From positions 1-39,624 of the forward strand of contig JAHDQE010000094.1 in NCBI GenBank assembly GCA_018433975.1: 39,624 nucleotides of DNA, read 5' to 3'. The stretch's first letter is position 1. The number at the start of each line of letters is the position of its first letter. This document shows, one piece after another, positions 22,517 to 31,003 of the stretch. The translations under genes were made by a program, and so were the position numbers. A model generated the notes under the pieces. It ran no database searches. It was not told the DNA's origin and saw nothing but the letters and a program-made list of their open reading frames with translations. This stretch comes from Ornatilinea sp. GTDB taxonomy: Bacteria; Chloroflexota; Anaerolineae; Anaerolineales; Anaerolineaceae.

Positions 22517-24222
22517 AACTTTGGGTCTACCTTTCCTATAAATTCCTTTAAATATTTTTCGCGATTCAGGTTCCGCGCTTTTTTTCCACTGGAAGTTTTG
22601 TGGATCCAACCGCGTTCTACCAGACGGATATCCCCCAAGGCGATATCCGTGGCCTGCACAACCCGGCGGCGCACTTCCCGGATCACACGGTTTTGCTCGT
22701 CTTGGAGCAGAGGCTCTTTCAACTCGCAAACCATCACGGCCATTTCCGTCCCCAGTTTAGAGTCTTCTACTCCAAAGGCCACCGATCGTCCAGGCCGGAT
22801 TTCAGGAATTTCCAGCACGGCCTGTTCAAGATATTCGGGAAAAAAATTCTGTCCGCCGATGATCATCAGGTCCTTTTTCCGCCCGCAGATGTAAAGTTCT
22901 CCCTCAGCGATATATCCCAGATCACCGGTATGCACCCAATTGTCTTTCAACACAGTGCTGCTTAAATCCGGTTGTTGAAAATAACCCTGAAAAGCAAAAC
23001 TTCCGCTCATCAGCACTTCCCCAACGATGCGGTCCGGCAAAACATTCTGTGCCTCATCCACAATTTTCACTATCGTACCGGGCATAATTCTGCCGCAGCT
23101 CACAATGGACATTTTCTGCTCACTGTTGGGATCAACTTTCTTCGCAATTTTTTTCCGGCTCATCTGTTCCGCATCTACCCAATCCACATGCGGGAACTGC
23201 GCAGCAGGTGTGGTGGAAAGTCCGCAGGTGACTTCTGCAAGGCCATATCCGGCGGAAAGCATTTCTGGCTTGACCCCATAGGGCTCGAACCGTTTCAGGA
23301 ACCCCATCAGTGTTTCATAATGGACCGGCTCTCCACCGGACATGAACATACGCATGTGGGCCACGTCCAACCCTTCCATGTCCCGTTCGCGAATATTGAG
23401 CGTGCAGTGACTGTAGGCAAAATTGGGCATGTAGCAGTGGGTCGCATGATAACGGTCAATGGCCCAGAACAGCACGGAAGGAGAGCGCACCCAGTAAAAA
23501 GGCGACATCAGAACCAGCGGGATGCCGGATATCAAAGGCAGAAGCATCCCGGCGATCAATCCCATGTCATGATTCAACGGCAGCCAGCTCACTTCGATAT
23601 CATCCGCTTGCAGGTTCACCACCCGGCTCAGGGCTTTAATTTGCTCCACGATGGCCTGGTGAGAGACGGGAACCCCCTTCTGCAGTCCGGTTGTGCCGCT
23701 GCTGTACTGAAGGAAGGCAGTGTCTTCTCCAGATCGGGTAGAGAGGACAGCGCTCTTCGAGTCAATGGCATCCTGATTCTTTACAACTGCGATATTCAAA
23801 ACCCGACAATCCAATCCGGACAGCAAAGTCTCCAGTTCAGTCTGGAAATCCGGAAAGGTGATCACACATTTCGCACCCGACTGAGCCACCAAAGTCTTGA
23901 CGCGCTGGCGGTAAAGCGCTGCATCCATTCGTGGAGAAAGGAAAGCAAAGATCGAGGGCACGGCACCCAGATAAACAACCCCCAGAAAGGCATGCACCAG
24001 CTCAAGCGACTGCGGCAGGACCAGAACGACCAGATCCCCGGATTGGATACCGGTCCGGTACAGGGCAGCGGCATAAGTCTGAACCTTTGACCAAATTTGC
24101 TGGTAAGTCAATTCAGTAGTAGTCTGATCTTCATGCAAAAAGATCAGTGCAGTTCGATCCGGTTGCGTTTGCTGATGATGCTGCAGGGAGGTCAAAAGCG
24201 ATGTAGTACTTTTCATCTTCAT
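22513..24222 (-). CDS. Fatty-acyl-AMP ligase (FAAL)-like protein
   Basis: The 569-residue ANL enzyme has the P-loop YSSGTTGLQKG (173-183), followed by the stretch SWLPLNHDMGLI (212-223) and MSPFYWVRSP, which are typical of fatty-acyl-AMP ligases that load acyl carrier proteins instead of CoA. Later landmarks are SAGYGLAE, HTGDLGYIAEGELYICGRKKDLMIIGG and the catalytic K547 in TSSGKK. A matching carrier protein gene lies in the same cluster (31000-31248), so acyl-AMP transfer to that carrier is the natural proposal. The ATG at 24222 or 24216 could start translation; ribosome-site quality is similar. It is separated from the SGNH gene upstream by 109 nt containing a decayed MBOAT remnant, and overlaps the next ligase by 4 nt. 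Confidence 0.87.
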   Translation of the reverse strand: MKMKSTTSLLTSLQHHQQTQPDRTALIFLHEDQTTTELTYQQIWSKVQTYAAALYRTGIQSGDLVVLVLPQSLELVHAFLGVVYLGAVPSIFAFLSPRMDAALYRQRVKTLVAQSGAKCVITFPDFQTELETLLSGLDCRVLNIAVVKNQDAIDSKSAVLSTRSGEDTAFLQYSSGTTGLQKGVPVSHQAIVEQIKALSRVVNLQADDIEVSWLPLNHDMGLIAGMLLPLISGIPLVLMSPFYWVRSPSVLFWAIDRYHATHCYMPNFAYSHCTLNIRERDMEGLDVAHMRMFMSGGEPVHYETLMGFLKRFEPYGVKPEMLSAGYGLAEVTCGLSTTPAAQFPHVDWVDAEQMSRKKIAKKVDPNSEQKMSIVSCGRIMPGTIVKIVDEAQNVLPDRIVGEVLMSGSFAFQGYFQQPDLSSTVLKDNWVHTGDLGYIAEGELYICGRKKDLMIIGGQNFFPEYLEQAVLEIPEIRPGRSVAFGVEDSKLGTEMAVMVCELKEPLLQDEQNRVIREVRRRVVQATDIALGDIRLVERGWIHKTSSGKKARNLNREKYLKEFIGKVDPKL

Positions 24223-24249
24223 GCTTCAGTGCTCTTTCTTCATTAAAGG

Positions 24250-24335
24250 TGTTTGCCTCAGGATAGGTTGCCCAAAGTGATGCCAGGCTATAAGTTCACC
24301 AAAAAACAGGGAGAAATATGTCTGTTGAAGTTCAT
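24250..24335 (-). pseudogene. Remnant of a third MBOAT acyltransferase gene
   Basis: An ATG overlaps the upstream SGNH stop as ATGA, exactly as in the two intact SGNH-MBOAT pairs, but the frame stops after 15 codons. Reading on in the same frame gives FLVNL-stop-PGITLGNLS-stop-GK, which aligns with FLVGLWHGITFGNLSWGI around the catalytic histidine of the intact MBOATs. Both stops replace tryptophan codons or their neighbours. About 37 of 50 nt match ungapped (24252-24301). The first ~300 codons and the C-terminal part are missing, so this is a deleted, decayed copy. Confidence 0.82.
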
Positions 24336-25597
24336 TTCACGCCTCCTGCAGTGGTGCTGCGCTGCGCTGCGGCAGCCGCGTATGCCTGTTGGAGAGTGTC
24401 AGCCAGAGCGTCAATCAACCGCTCGGCGTTTTCTGGTTTAAGATGCAATTCATCATAAAAGCCCTCAGGGCCGTCCAGACCCTGCATGTTTTCCAATGCC
24501 AGATAATCCTGGAAGAAAACATTGCTGTGTGTTCTGGAGAGTTCTGTAAAGTAATCCACAATGGTTTGGTGACACTGTTGGTACTTGGGAGTGTCTTTTA
24601 AATAGCCGTCATAAAACTCCGGCAGTAAAGGGCCGATGTAGAAAACGATGCTGCTGTTGTGTTCATCCACAAGCGCCAAAATGTTTTCGATGTTTTCGTC
24701 ACGAAATACATTTGGAACAGAGCATTTCTGATAATCGCTGATTTTTTCCGGGGAAAATGCTTTTGAAAATTCACTGTTATATTTATATCCAAAACCATCC
24801 GCGTCGAAAGCCCACCCACCCCATGGCTTTGTGACGTTGATCTGGGTGGCTCGGATAACATACATCGAATCTGCCCACTGTGAAATAGAAATAGCCTTCG
24901 CAAGACGAGTGCTTCCTTCCTGCATCACCTCACTAAGCTTGAGATAGGACAGAAACTGCATGGGCATCCTATCGTAAAACGCTGTTAACGGATATTTATC
25001 CGGTATCTGCATTAATATAATTTTCGGAAAATCCGGGTTGGACTGTTGTGCGATATACTCGAGCAGTACCCGGTTTTCAGCGGGCCGGCCGGCATCGACA
25101 GACCAATTGAAACTGGAGTAGCCTAATTTCTTTTTAATATATTGCGGGGAGATGGTAAATGCTGTCGAGTTCCCAATGATAATCAGGTCAGGAGTCTTCT
25201 CGATTCGGGAATAATAGGTTAATTTCTGACTACGAGCGGGGTTTGTTCGGGACGGAAAATAATCGGTTCCGTAAAGATCCCAAGGATTTACCCAGATATT
25301 GAATATGCCTGTCGCAATCAACAGCCCGGCAGCGCATATCATGGATAATTTAACCAGTTTTCGGTCATGGGCTGAAGTATTGGATGGAGCGGGATTTTTA
25401 TCGACCCGAATGGCTCCGATCAGGATCACAAGCAGCGAAACACTGCACACCCCCATCCAGTATGTGGTGTTATCAACCGTAATGTTTCCTTGAAATTTAA
25501 GGAAGCCGGATTCAAAAAGCGGCCGTACAATCCGGAACGAAACAATAAGACCAGAGAGTGTCAGCAAGATATTTAACAGTTTCTTACTGGAATTCAT
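24332..25597 (-). CDS. Membrane-anchored SGNH-hydrolase-like protein (DltD/AlgX-PatB-like role), copy 1
   Basis: The 421-residue protein has three N-terminal membrane segments (about 8-24, 46-63, 82-101) and an extracytoplasmic domain. The candidate serine is S144 in IIGNSTAF (block I), and the C-terminal catalytic pair is D382-x-x-H385 (FYDELHL), as in SGNH/GDSL and DltD-type proteins. Two close paralogues lie upstream. The first ~110 residues are almost the same as copy 2, whereas its catalytic domain is the most diverged of the three. The open frame reaches 25747, but the extension overlaps the MBOAT gene; the ATG at 25597 gives the same length as the paralogues. It probably works with a membrane MBOAT to transfer acyl groups to a glycan. 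The MBOAT that should follow it is a remnant. Confidence 0.8.
   Translation of the reverse strand: MNSSKKLLNILLTLSGLIVSFRIVRPLFESGFLKFQGNITVDNTTYWMGVCSVSLLVILIGAIRVDKNPAPSNTSAHDRKLVKLSMICAAGLLIATGIFNIWVNPWDLYGTDYFPSRTNPARSQKLTYYSRIEKTPDLIIIGNSTAFTISPQYIKKKLGYSSFNWSVDAGRPAENRVLLEYIAQQSNPDFPKIILMQIPDKYPLTAFYDRMPMQFLSYLKLSEVMQEGSTRLAKAISISQWADSMYVIRATQINVTKPWGGWAFDADGFGYKYNSEFSKAFSPEKISDYQKCSVPNVFRDENIENILALVDEHNSSIVFYIGPLLPEFYDGYLKDTPKYQQCHQTIVDYFTELSRTHSNVFFQDYLALENMQGLDGPEGFYDELHLKPENAERLIDALADTLQQAYAAAAAQRSTTAGGVK
25293..25370 (-). repeat. 78-bp block nearly identical to 28000-28077
   Basis: The two blocks lie in the N-terminal membrane region of SGNH copies 1 and 2 and differ at only 3 of 78 positions by my count, far closer than the flanking catalytic domains. 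This indicates recent duplication or gene conversion. Confidence 0.9.
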
Positions 25598-25656
25598 TTT
25601 GCGTTTTCCATTTTTTGGCTCTAATAAACTTTGCCTTTTGACGCGTTTCGACCTTT

Positions 25657-27045
25657 TTAGAATTGGACATAAATAAAATCTACAGGTTTTCCCATAAACA
25701 GCAAACACAACCACAACAGCAGTCCAATCGCTGCGGCAAACCACCATTTCCGATTGTGAAGCAATTTATCAGCTTCGGCATAACCTGAGAAAGCGATCAA
25801 TAAAGATAACAAAAGTATAGCGCCAAACCGTTCAAGTCCAAGTGTCGTGAAGTAGCTCCAGCCTTCAAAACCACCCAATCCGATCAATTTTGTGAGCAAC
25901 ATTTTAACATACGCGTAGCTGGGACTGGTAAAGATCGCCAGGCTGACAAAGATTGAAATCAGGAATCCGCCCGTGGACAGAAATCGGGGTTGTATTAGTT
26001 TATTGCGGCGTTTCAGCCCTGTATGCAGGTTAAGCAGCAGTCCCATCAGAATGCCCCAGGACAGGTTTCCAAAGGTGATGCCATGCCACAAACCCACCAG
26101 GAACATGGTGATCAAGTTTGCGAGCGATTGGGCCAGCGCTTTTCTTTTTTGCCCGAACCGAATCAGCAGCGTTCGTGTCAGGGGGAAAAACAGATACACC
26201 CGGAACCAGCTGGAGAGGGAAATGTGCCAGCGATTCCAAAACTCCTGGATGTTCTGCGCCAGGAAGGGATTGTTGAAGTTAGGCGGCAGCTGCACACCAA
26301 ACAGCAATCCCACGCCCAGGACGATGTCCGTATACCCGGAGAAGTCGAAATACAACCCCATAACGGAGGATAATACCGTCAGCCACGCACTGATCAATCC
26401 ACTGTCCGGGTTCATGGGAGAAAGGGTCCCTGACTGAAATGTTTCCAGCAGCACATTGGCGATTAACAGCTTTTTTGCCAACCCGATGGTAATATACACG
26501 ATTGCGTCAAAGATTTGACTTGCCGGAACACGCTCCGGCAGTGCACGCAGCTGGTGTCCTGTATCCTGAAAACTGCTTAACGGCCCCGCGCTGACCTGGG
26601 GAAAGAACGCCGAAAAAGTCGTGAACGCTAAGAAATCTGCGGTGGCCGGGACTCTTTTCCGCTTTACATCCAGCAAATACCCGATGTGCTTGAAGCTGTA
26701 GTAGGAGAGGCCAAGCGGGAAGGCCAGCCGCAGCAGCATACGCGCATTGGAAAATCCGAGCCTCCTCAGCAGTACAAACTCAAAGCCAATAAATTTGAAA
26801 GATGCCAGCACAGCCAGGTTGATCAGGATTCCGGCGGTAAACCAACCTTTACGTGCAGCATAAAAGGTCAACCAGGATAACCCCAGCAGAAGAGGAATAT
26901 ATTTCCAATCCGCCAGGCCATAAAACAAATAGCTCAATACCAGCAGTGCCCACAAACGGGCCGGGGCGCTCTTGAGAACTTTCCAATAGAATAACAAACT
27001 AAGAGGGAGAAACAAAAGAAAAAAAGTGTGGCTCGTGAGGCTCAT
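25657..27045 (-). CDS. MBOAT acyltransferase (AlgI/DltB/PatA family), copy 1
   Basis: The 462-residue polytopic membrane O-acyltransferase has landmarks PQVSAGPLSSFQ, YFDFSGYTDI, PPNFNNPFLAQNIQEFWNRWHISLSSWFRVYLF with H274, and the invariant catalytic histidine H321 in GLWHGITFGN. It should move an acyl group from a cytoplasmic donor (acyl-CoA or acyl-carrier protein) across the membrane toward a hydroxyl on an exported glycan, usually with an SGNH partner. Its ATG overlaps the SGNH copy 2 stop by 4 nt, so the two are translationally coupled. It is colinear without gaps with MBOAT copy 2 over the regions compared. A 59-nt gap follows before SGNH copy 1. Confidence 0.93.
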   Translation of the reverse strand: MSLTSHTFFLLFLPLSLLFYWKVLKSAPARLWALLVLSYLFYGLADWKYIPLLLGLSWLTFYAARKGWFTAGILINLAVLASFKFIGFEFVLLRRLGFSNARMLLRLAFPLGLSYYSFKHIGYLLDVKRKRVPATADFLAFTTFSAFFPQVSAGPLSSFQDTGHQLRALPERVPASQIFDAIVYITIGLAKKLLIANVLLETFQSGTLSPMNPDSGLISAWLTVLSSVMGLYFDFSGYTDIVLGVGLLFGVQLPPNFNNPFLAQNIQEFWNRWHISLSSWFRVYLFFPLTRTLLIRFGQKRKALAQSLANLITMFLVGLWHGITFGNLSWGILMGLLLNLHTGLKRRNKLIQPRFLSTGGFLISIFVSLAIFTSPSYAYVKMLLTKLIGLGGFEGWSYFTTLGLERFGAILLLSLLIAFSGYAEADKLLHNRKWWFAAAIGLLLWLCLLFMGKPVDFIYVQF

Positions 27046-28307
27046 TTCACACCTCCTGTGGTGGTGTTCCGCTGCGCTTCAGCAATTGTATACGCCTGCT
27101 GGATCGTATCCGCGAGGGCATCAACCAATCGCTCGCCGTTCTTCTGGGTTAGATGCATGCTGTCATAAAACCCTTCCGGGCCGTCCAACCCGTTAATGCT
27201 GTCCAACAGGGTATAGTCTTTGAAAAATACATTATCATGCTGGAGGGTAAGCTCGGTGAAATACGCCGTGATCATTTGATGGCAGCGCTGGTAATCCTGG
27301 TTATTCTTCATATAGGAATCGTAAAATGAGGGCAAGGAAGGGCTGATATAAAAAATGATGCTGCTGTTTTGCTCTTCGGTAAGGGCAATGATGTTTTCAA
27401 TATCCTCGCCGAACACTTCAGCGGCTGAACTGCACTTCGCAATTAGTTTGACCTGCTGGAGAACTGCGGCTTCTGAAAAGTCTTTGTTTATCCGATCACA
27501 ATACCCATCTTCCAGAAAAAACAGATTGGTAAAGGATCTGGTATAGGGTGAAAGTGTATAGCGGAATACATACAGTGCATCCGATAATTGAGATACATTA
27601 ATCGCCTTGGATGCCCGCAGGCCTATTTCCTGAATGAATGGCCAGAAATCGAGAAAGGGGAGAAGAGAATAAGGCAATAAGGTATACCCCTGTCTGGGAG
27701 GCGACTCGTTTATTTCCATTACCAGGACCTTCGGGTATTCTCCGGGATGTTGCTGTGCCAGGTAATCAAGCAGGATCAGAATTTCCGGCGCTTTTCCTCC
27801 ATTTATAGACCAGTTGAAGGCCTGGATACCGAGTTTCTCCTGAATATAGGCGGGAGCAAGTCTGAAGGCGGCTGAAGTTCCCAGAATAACCATTTCGGGC
27901 GCTTCTGGAAGCTGAGAATAAAAGTCAAGCTTAACCGTGCGGGATGGAAGAACGCGAGGTTCCCAGATATCGGAAGCATACAGATCCCAGGGATTTGCCC
28001 AGATATTGAATATACCTGTCGCAATCAACAGCCCGCTAGCGCATATCATGGATAATTTAACCAGTTTTCGGTCATGGATTGGAAAGTTGGATGGAGCGGG
28101 TTTGTCATCAACCCGGATGGCCCCGATCAAGATTACAAGCAGCAAAACACTGCACACACCTATCCAATATACGGCGTCATTTACTGTGGTATTTCCTTGA
28201 AATTTCAGGAAACCGGATTGAAAAAGCGGCCATGCGATCCGGATCGAGACGACAAGCCCGAAAAGCATCAGCAAGGTAAACAGCAGTTTTTTATTGTCGG
28301 TATTCAT
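27042..28307 (-). CDS. Membrane-anchored SGNH-hydrolase-like protein, copy 2 (mosaic)
   Basis: The 421-residue protein has three N-terminal membrane segments and an extracytoplasmic SGNH-type domain. The candidate serine is S145 in ILGTSAAF; the catalytic pair is D382-x-x-H385 (FYDSMHL). The gene is a mosaic. Residues 1 to about 110 match copy 1 (ILIGAIRVD, HDRKLVKLSMICA, GLLIATGIFNIW), while the rest matches copy 3 (RVLPSR, AAFR, APAYIQEKLGI, NGGKAPE, QHPGEYP, VFRYTLSP). Its stop overlaps the MBOAT copy 1 start, making this pair a coupled acyl-transfer module. Whether it has esterase activity or only assists transfer, as discussed for DltD, is not decidable here. Confidence 0.82.
   Translation of the reverse strand: MNTDNKKLLFTLLMLFGLVVSIRIAWPLFQSGFLKFQGNTTVNDAVYWIGVCSVLLLVILIGAIRVDDKPAPSNFPIHDRKLVKLSMICASGLLIATGIFNIWANPWDLYASDIWEPRVLPSRTVKLDFYSQLPEAPEMVILGTSAAFRLAPAYIQEKLGIQAFNWSINGGKAPEILILLDYLAQQHPGEYPKVLVMEINESPPRQGYTLLPYSLLPFLDFWPFIQEIGLRASKAINVSQLSDALYVFRYTLSPYTRSFTNLFFLEDGYCDRINKDFSEAAVLQQVKLIAKCSSAAEVFGEDIENIIALTEEQNSSIIFYISPSLPSFYDSYMKNNQDYQRCHQMITAYFTELTLQHDNVFFKDYTLLDSINGLDGPEGFYDSMHLTQKNGERLVDALADTIQQAYTIAEAQRNTTTGGVK
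28000..28077 (-). repeat. 78-bp block nearly identical to 25293-25370
   Basis: Second copy of the near-identical SGNH N-terminal segment, 3 differences in 78 by eye. Confidence 0.9.
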
Positions 28308-28349
28308 TGTTCCTACTTCATGATCTCAGAACGATCATTTCGTCATTTT

Positions 28350-29738
28350 CTAAAATTGAACATAAACGAAATCTACCGGCTGTCCCATGGACAGCAAACA
28401 CAATGCCAGCAAGATTCCCATAGCAGTGGCAAACCACCGTGTGCGCGTGCGCAATAATTTATCTGCTTCTACAAAGCCGGAAAAAGCAATCACTACAGCA
28501 ATCAGAAGCGTGGCATAGAATTGTTCATTACCGGACATTGTCAGGAAACTCCATCCCTCAAATCCGTCCAGGCCGGACAGTTTAACCAGCAGCAGCCGGG
28601 CGTATTCAAAATCCGGGCTGATGAATACTGCCAACCCCACAAAAACGAATAACAGAAGAACCAGCCGCGCCAGGAATTCAGACCGAATTTTCTTTTTACG
28701 GCGTTTCAACCCGGTCTGAAGGTTAAGCAGGAGTCCCATCAGAACACCCCAGGCCAGATTGCCAAAAGTGATCCCATGCCATAAACCCACCAGGAACATG
28801 GTGATCAGGTTGGCTGCGGATTGTGAAAAGCCTTTGTTTTCCGTTCCCAGCTTTGTCAGGAACTTCCGGCTCAATGGGAAAAAGACGTACACCCGGAACC
28901 ATTTGGAAAGCGAAATATGCCACCGGTTCCAAAAGTCCTGGATATCCTTTGCCAGAAAAGGGTTGTTAAAGTTGGGCGGCAGCCGGATGCCAAATAACTG
29001 CGCCAGACCGATCACCATATCGGTGTAGCCGGAAAAATCAAAGTAGATCCCCAGCGCCGAGGCCAGCACCAGCAGCCAGGCACTGATCAGCCCGCTCTCC
29101 GCAACTAACGGCAACAGTGAGTTCGTTTCCGCAAACTTCAGCAAGATATTGGCGATCAGCAATTTTTTGGAAAGCCCGATGGTGATATACACCAGACTGT
29201 CAAATACCTGGTCATTGGAAAGTCGCTCCGGTAAAGCGCGCAACTGTTTTCCGGTATTCTGGAAGCTGCTCAACGGACCGGCACTGATTTGAGGAAAGAA
29301 GGCGGCATAAGCCGCAAAGACAGTGAAATCCGTGCTGGCCGGATAAACCTGCCATTTGATATCCAGCAGATAGCTGATGTGCTTAAAAGTGTAGTAGGAA
29401 AGACCGAGCGGCAGAGCCAGGTTCAGCAATACATCCCCCACCGGGAAACCCAGACCATTCAAGGCGGCAGATTCCCAGCCAATCAGCTTGAAGAAAGCCA
29501 GGCCAGCCAGGTTAATCACAATTCCTGTAGTGAACCAACCACGGCGCGCGGTCTGGAAAGTTATCCAGGACAGGCCCAATAAAAGAGGAATATATTTCCA
29601 GTCCGCCAGAGCATAGAATCCATAGCTTAACGCCAGCAGTACCCACAGTCGGCTTTGACTGGTTTTGAAAAACCGCCAATAGAACAGCAGGCTGATGGGG
29701 AGAAACAGGAGCAAAAAAGCATGACTGGTGAGGCTCAT
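28350..29738 (-). CDS. MBOAT acyltransferase (AlgI/DltB/PatA family), copy 2
   Basis: The 462-residue polytopic O-acyltransferase has the same key residues as copy 1: NRWHISLSKWFRVYVF (H274), GLWHGITFGNLAWG (catalytic H321) and PQISAGPLSSFQ. It is probably the partner of SGNH copy 3, whose stop overlaps its ATG by 4 nt; SGNH copy 2 begins 42 nt later. Two MBOATs that remain colinear but differ throughout suggest duplication followed by specialisation, for example for different acyl donors or glycan positions. The donor is not known; the cluster offers both a FAAL-like ligase with a carrier protein and a CoA-ligase-like enzyme. Confidence 0.93.
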   Translation of the reverse strand: MSLTSHAFLLLFLPISLLFYWRFFKTSQSRLWVLLALSYGFYALADWKYIPLLLGLSWITFQTARRGWFTTGIVINLAGLAFFKLIGWESAALNGLGFPVGDVLLNLALPLGLSYYTFKHISYLLDIKWQVYPASTDFTVFAAYAAFFPQISAGPLSSFQNTGKQLRALPERLSNDQVFDSLVYITIGLSKKLLIANILLKFAETNSLLPLVAESGLISAWLLVLASALGIYFDFSGYTDMVIGLAQLFGIRLPPNFNNPFLAKDIQDFWNRWHISLSKWFRVYVFFPLSRKFLTKLGTENKGFSQSAANLITMFLVGLWHGITFGNLAWGVLMGLLLNLQTGLKRRKKKIRSEFLARLVLLLFVFVGLAVFISPDFEYARLLLVKLSGLDGFEGWSFLTMSGNEQFYATLLIAVVIAFSGFVEADKLLRTRTRWFATAMGILLALCLLSMGQPVDFVYVQF

Positions 29739-31003
29739 TTCCCGCCTTCCATTGCTGCGTTCCGCCGCGTTTCAGCAATCTCATAAGCCTGCCGGATGGT
29801 GTCCGACAGTGCATCAATCAGGCGCTCGGAGTTCTGAGGGGTGAGATGCCCGGCATCATAAAATCCTTCCTCACCATCTAACCCATCAATGCTATCCAGC
29901 AAGGTATAGTCTTCAAAGAAGACATTATCATGTTGAAGAGCAAGCTCTGTAAAATACTCCTTGATTTCTTGATGGCAATGCCGATAATCCGGATCATTCT
30001 TCATGTACTTGTCGTAAAACTCCGGCAGGAAGGGACTGATATAAAATACGATACTGCTGTTTTGTTCCTCTGCAAAAGCGATAATCTCTTCAATATCTTT
30101 TCCATATACTTCAGAAGCTGAACTGCAATTCGCGATTTTTTCAGTCTGCTCAAGAACCGCAGTTTCTGAAAAGCGCTTTATGATTCGATCGCTAAACCCA
30201 TCTTCCAGACAATAAAAATTGGCAAGAGGTCTGGTGCTGGGTGAAAGTGTGTAGCGAAAAACATACAACGAATCCGATAATTGAGATAAATTAATCGCTT
30301 CAGATAGCCGCAGGCCTCCTTCCTGAATCAACGTCAAGGGATTGAGAAAGGGTAAGAGAGAAAAGGGCAACTGGTGATACCCTGCTTCAGCGGATTGCTC
30401 GGACACCTGCATTAACAGGACCTCCGGATATTCTCCCGGGTGCTGCTGCGCCAGGTACTCGAGCAGAATCCTGATTTCCGGTGCTTTTCCTCCATTGATA
30501 GCCCAGTTAAAGGCCCGGATACCAAGTTTCTCCTGAATATAGGCTGGGGCAATCCTGAAAGCGGCTGATGTTCCCACAATGACCATCTCGGGCGGTTCTG
30601 CAAGCCGAGAATAAAAATCGAGCTTGACCGAGCGGGACGGAAGAACGCGAGACTCCCAGAAATCAAGACCATACAAGTCCCAGGAATCTGCAAAAATATT
30701 GAAAGCCGCAACGCAAATCAGGATGCTCGAAGCGCTGATGATCACGATTCGTCTCAACCCAACCAGGTCTACTTGTGTAGAAAGTTCCTGTTGCAGGTTG
30801 GGTATGGTTTTGATGATCCAGATAATGAAGAAAAAAAACAACAATCCGCACAGAGTGATCCATTTGGCTGTCGCGTTGACGGTATTATTTCCTTGAAATT
30901 TTATAAAGCCCAATCCGTATACCGGCTTTGCAACCCACAAAGCCAGGGAGATGACAAAAATGGCCACAAGCCACGGCAGCGCCTGAGAGATGATTCGCTT
31001 CAT
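29735..31003 (-). CDS. Membrane-anchored SGNH-hydrolase-like protein, copy 3
   Basis: The 422-residue protein has N-terminal membrane segments (about 8-25, 47-64, 84-103) unlike those of copies 1 and 2, and a catalytic domain close to copy 2. The candidate serine is S146 in IVGTSAAF; the catalytic pair is D383-x-x-H386 (FYDAGHL). It is overlapped at its 5' end by the acyl carrier protein stop and at its 3' end by the MBOAT copy 2 start, both as ATGA. The order carrier protein-SGNH-MBOAT strongly suggests one acyl-transfer pathway, analogous to DltC-DltD-DltB though in different order. The assignment to SGNH rests on motifs and context rather than close similarity to a characterised enzyme. 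Confidence 0.82.
   Translation of the reverse strand: MKRIISQALPWLVAIFVISLALWVAKPVYGLGFIKFQGNNTVNATAKWITLCGLLFFFFIIWIIKTIPNLQQELSTQVDLVGLRRIVIISASSILICVAAFNIFADSWDLYGLDFWESRVLPSRSVKLDFYSRLAEPPEMVIVGTSAAFRIAPAYIQEKLGIRAFNWAINGGKAPEIRILLEYLAQQHPGEYPEVLLMQVSEQSAEAGYHQLPFSLLPFLNPLTLIQEGGLRLSEAINLSQLSDSLYVFRYTLSPSTRPLANFYCLEDGFSDRIIKRFSETAVLEQTEKIANCSSASEVYGKDIEEIIAFAEEQNSSIVFYISPFLPEFYDKYMKNDPDYRHCHQEIKEYFTELALQHDNVFFEDYTLLDSIDGLDGEEGFYDAGHLTPQNSERLIDALSDTIRQAYEIAETRRNAAMEGGK

Noticed and set aside
22517..22729. N-terminal extension of the second acyl ligase
   Set aside because: It is antiparallel to nothing but lies wholly inside the upstream FAAL-like gene in another frame. The ATGA overlap at 22513-22516 is the natural start.
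24253..24441. + strand frame beginning LPQDRLPKVMPGYK
   Set aside because: It resembles other + strand frames at 26051 and 28759 only because all three are antisense to MBOAT sequence. The real signal is the - strand pseudogene.
25598..25747. N-terminal extension of SGNH copy 1 to 25747
   Set aside because: It overlaps the 3' end of the MBOAT gene, lacks family similarity, and the start at 25597 gives the same length as the two paralogues.
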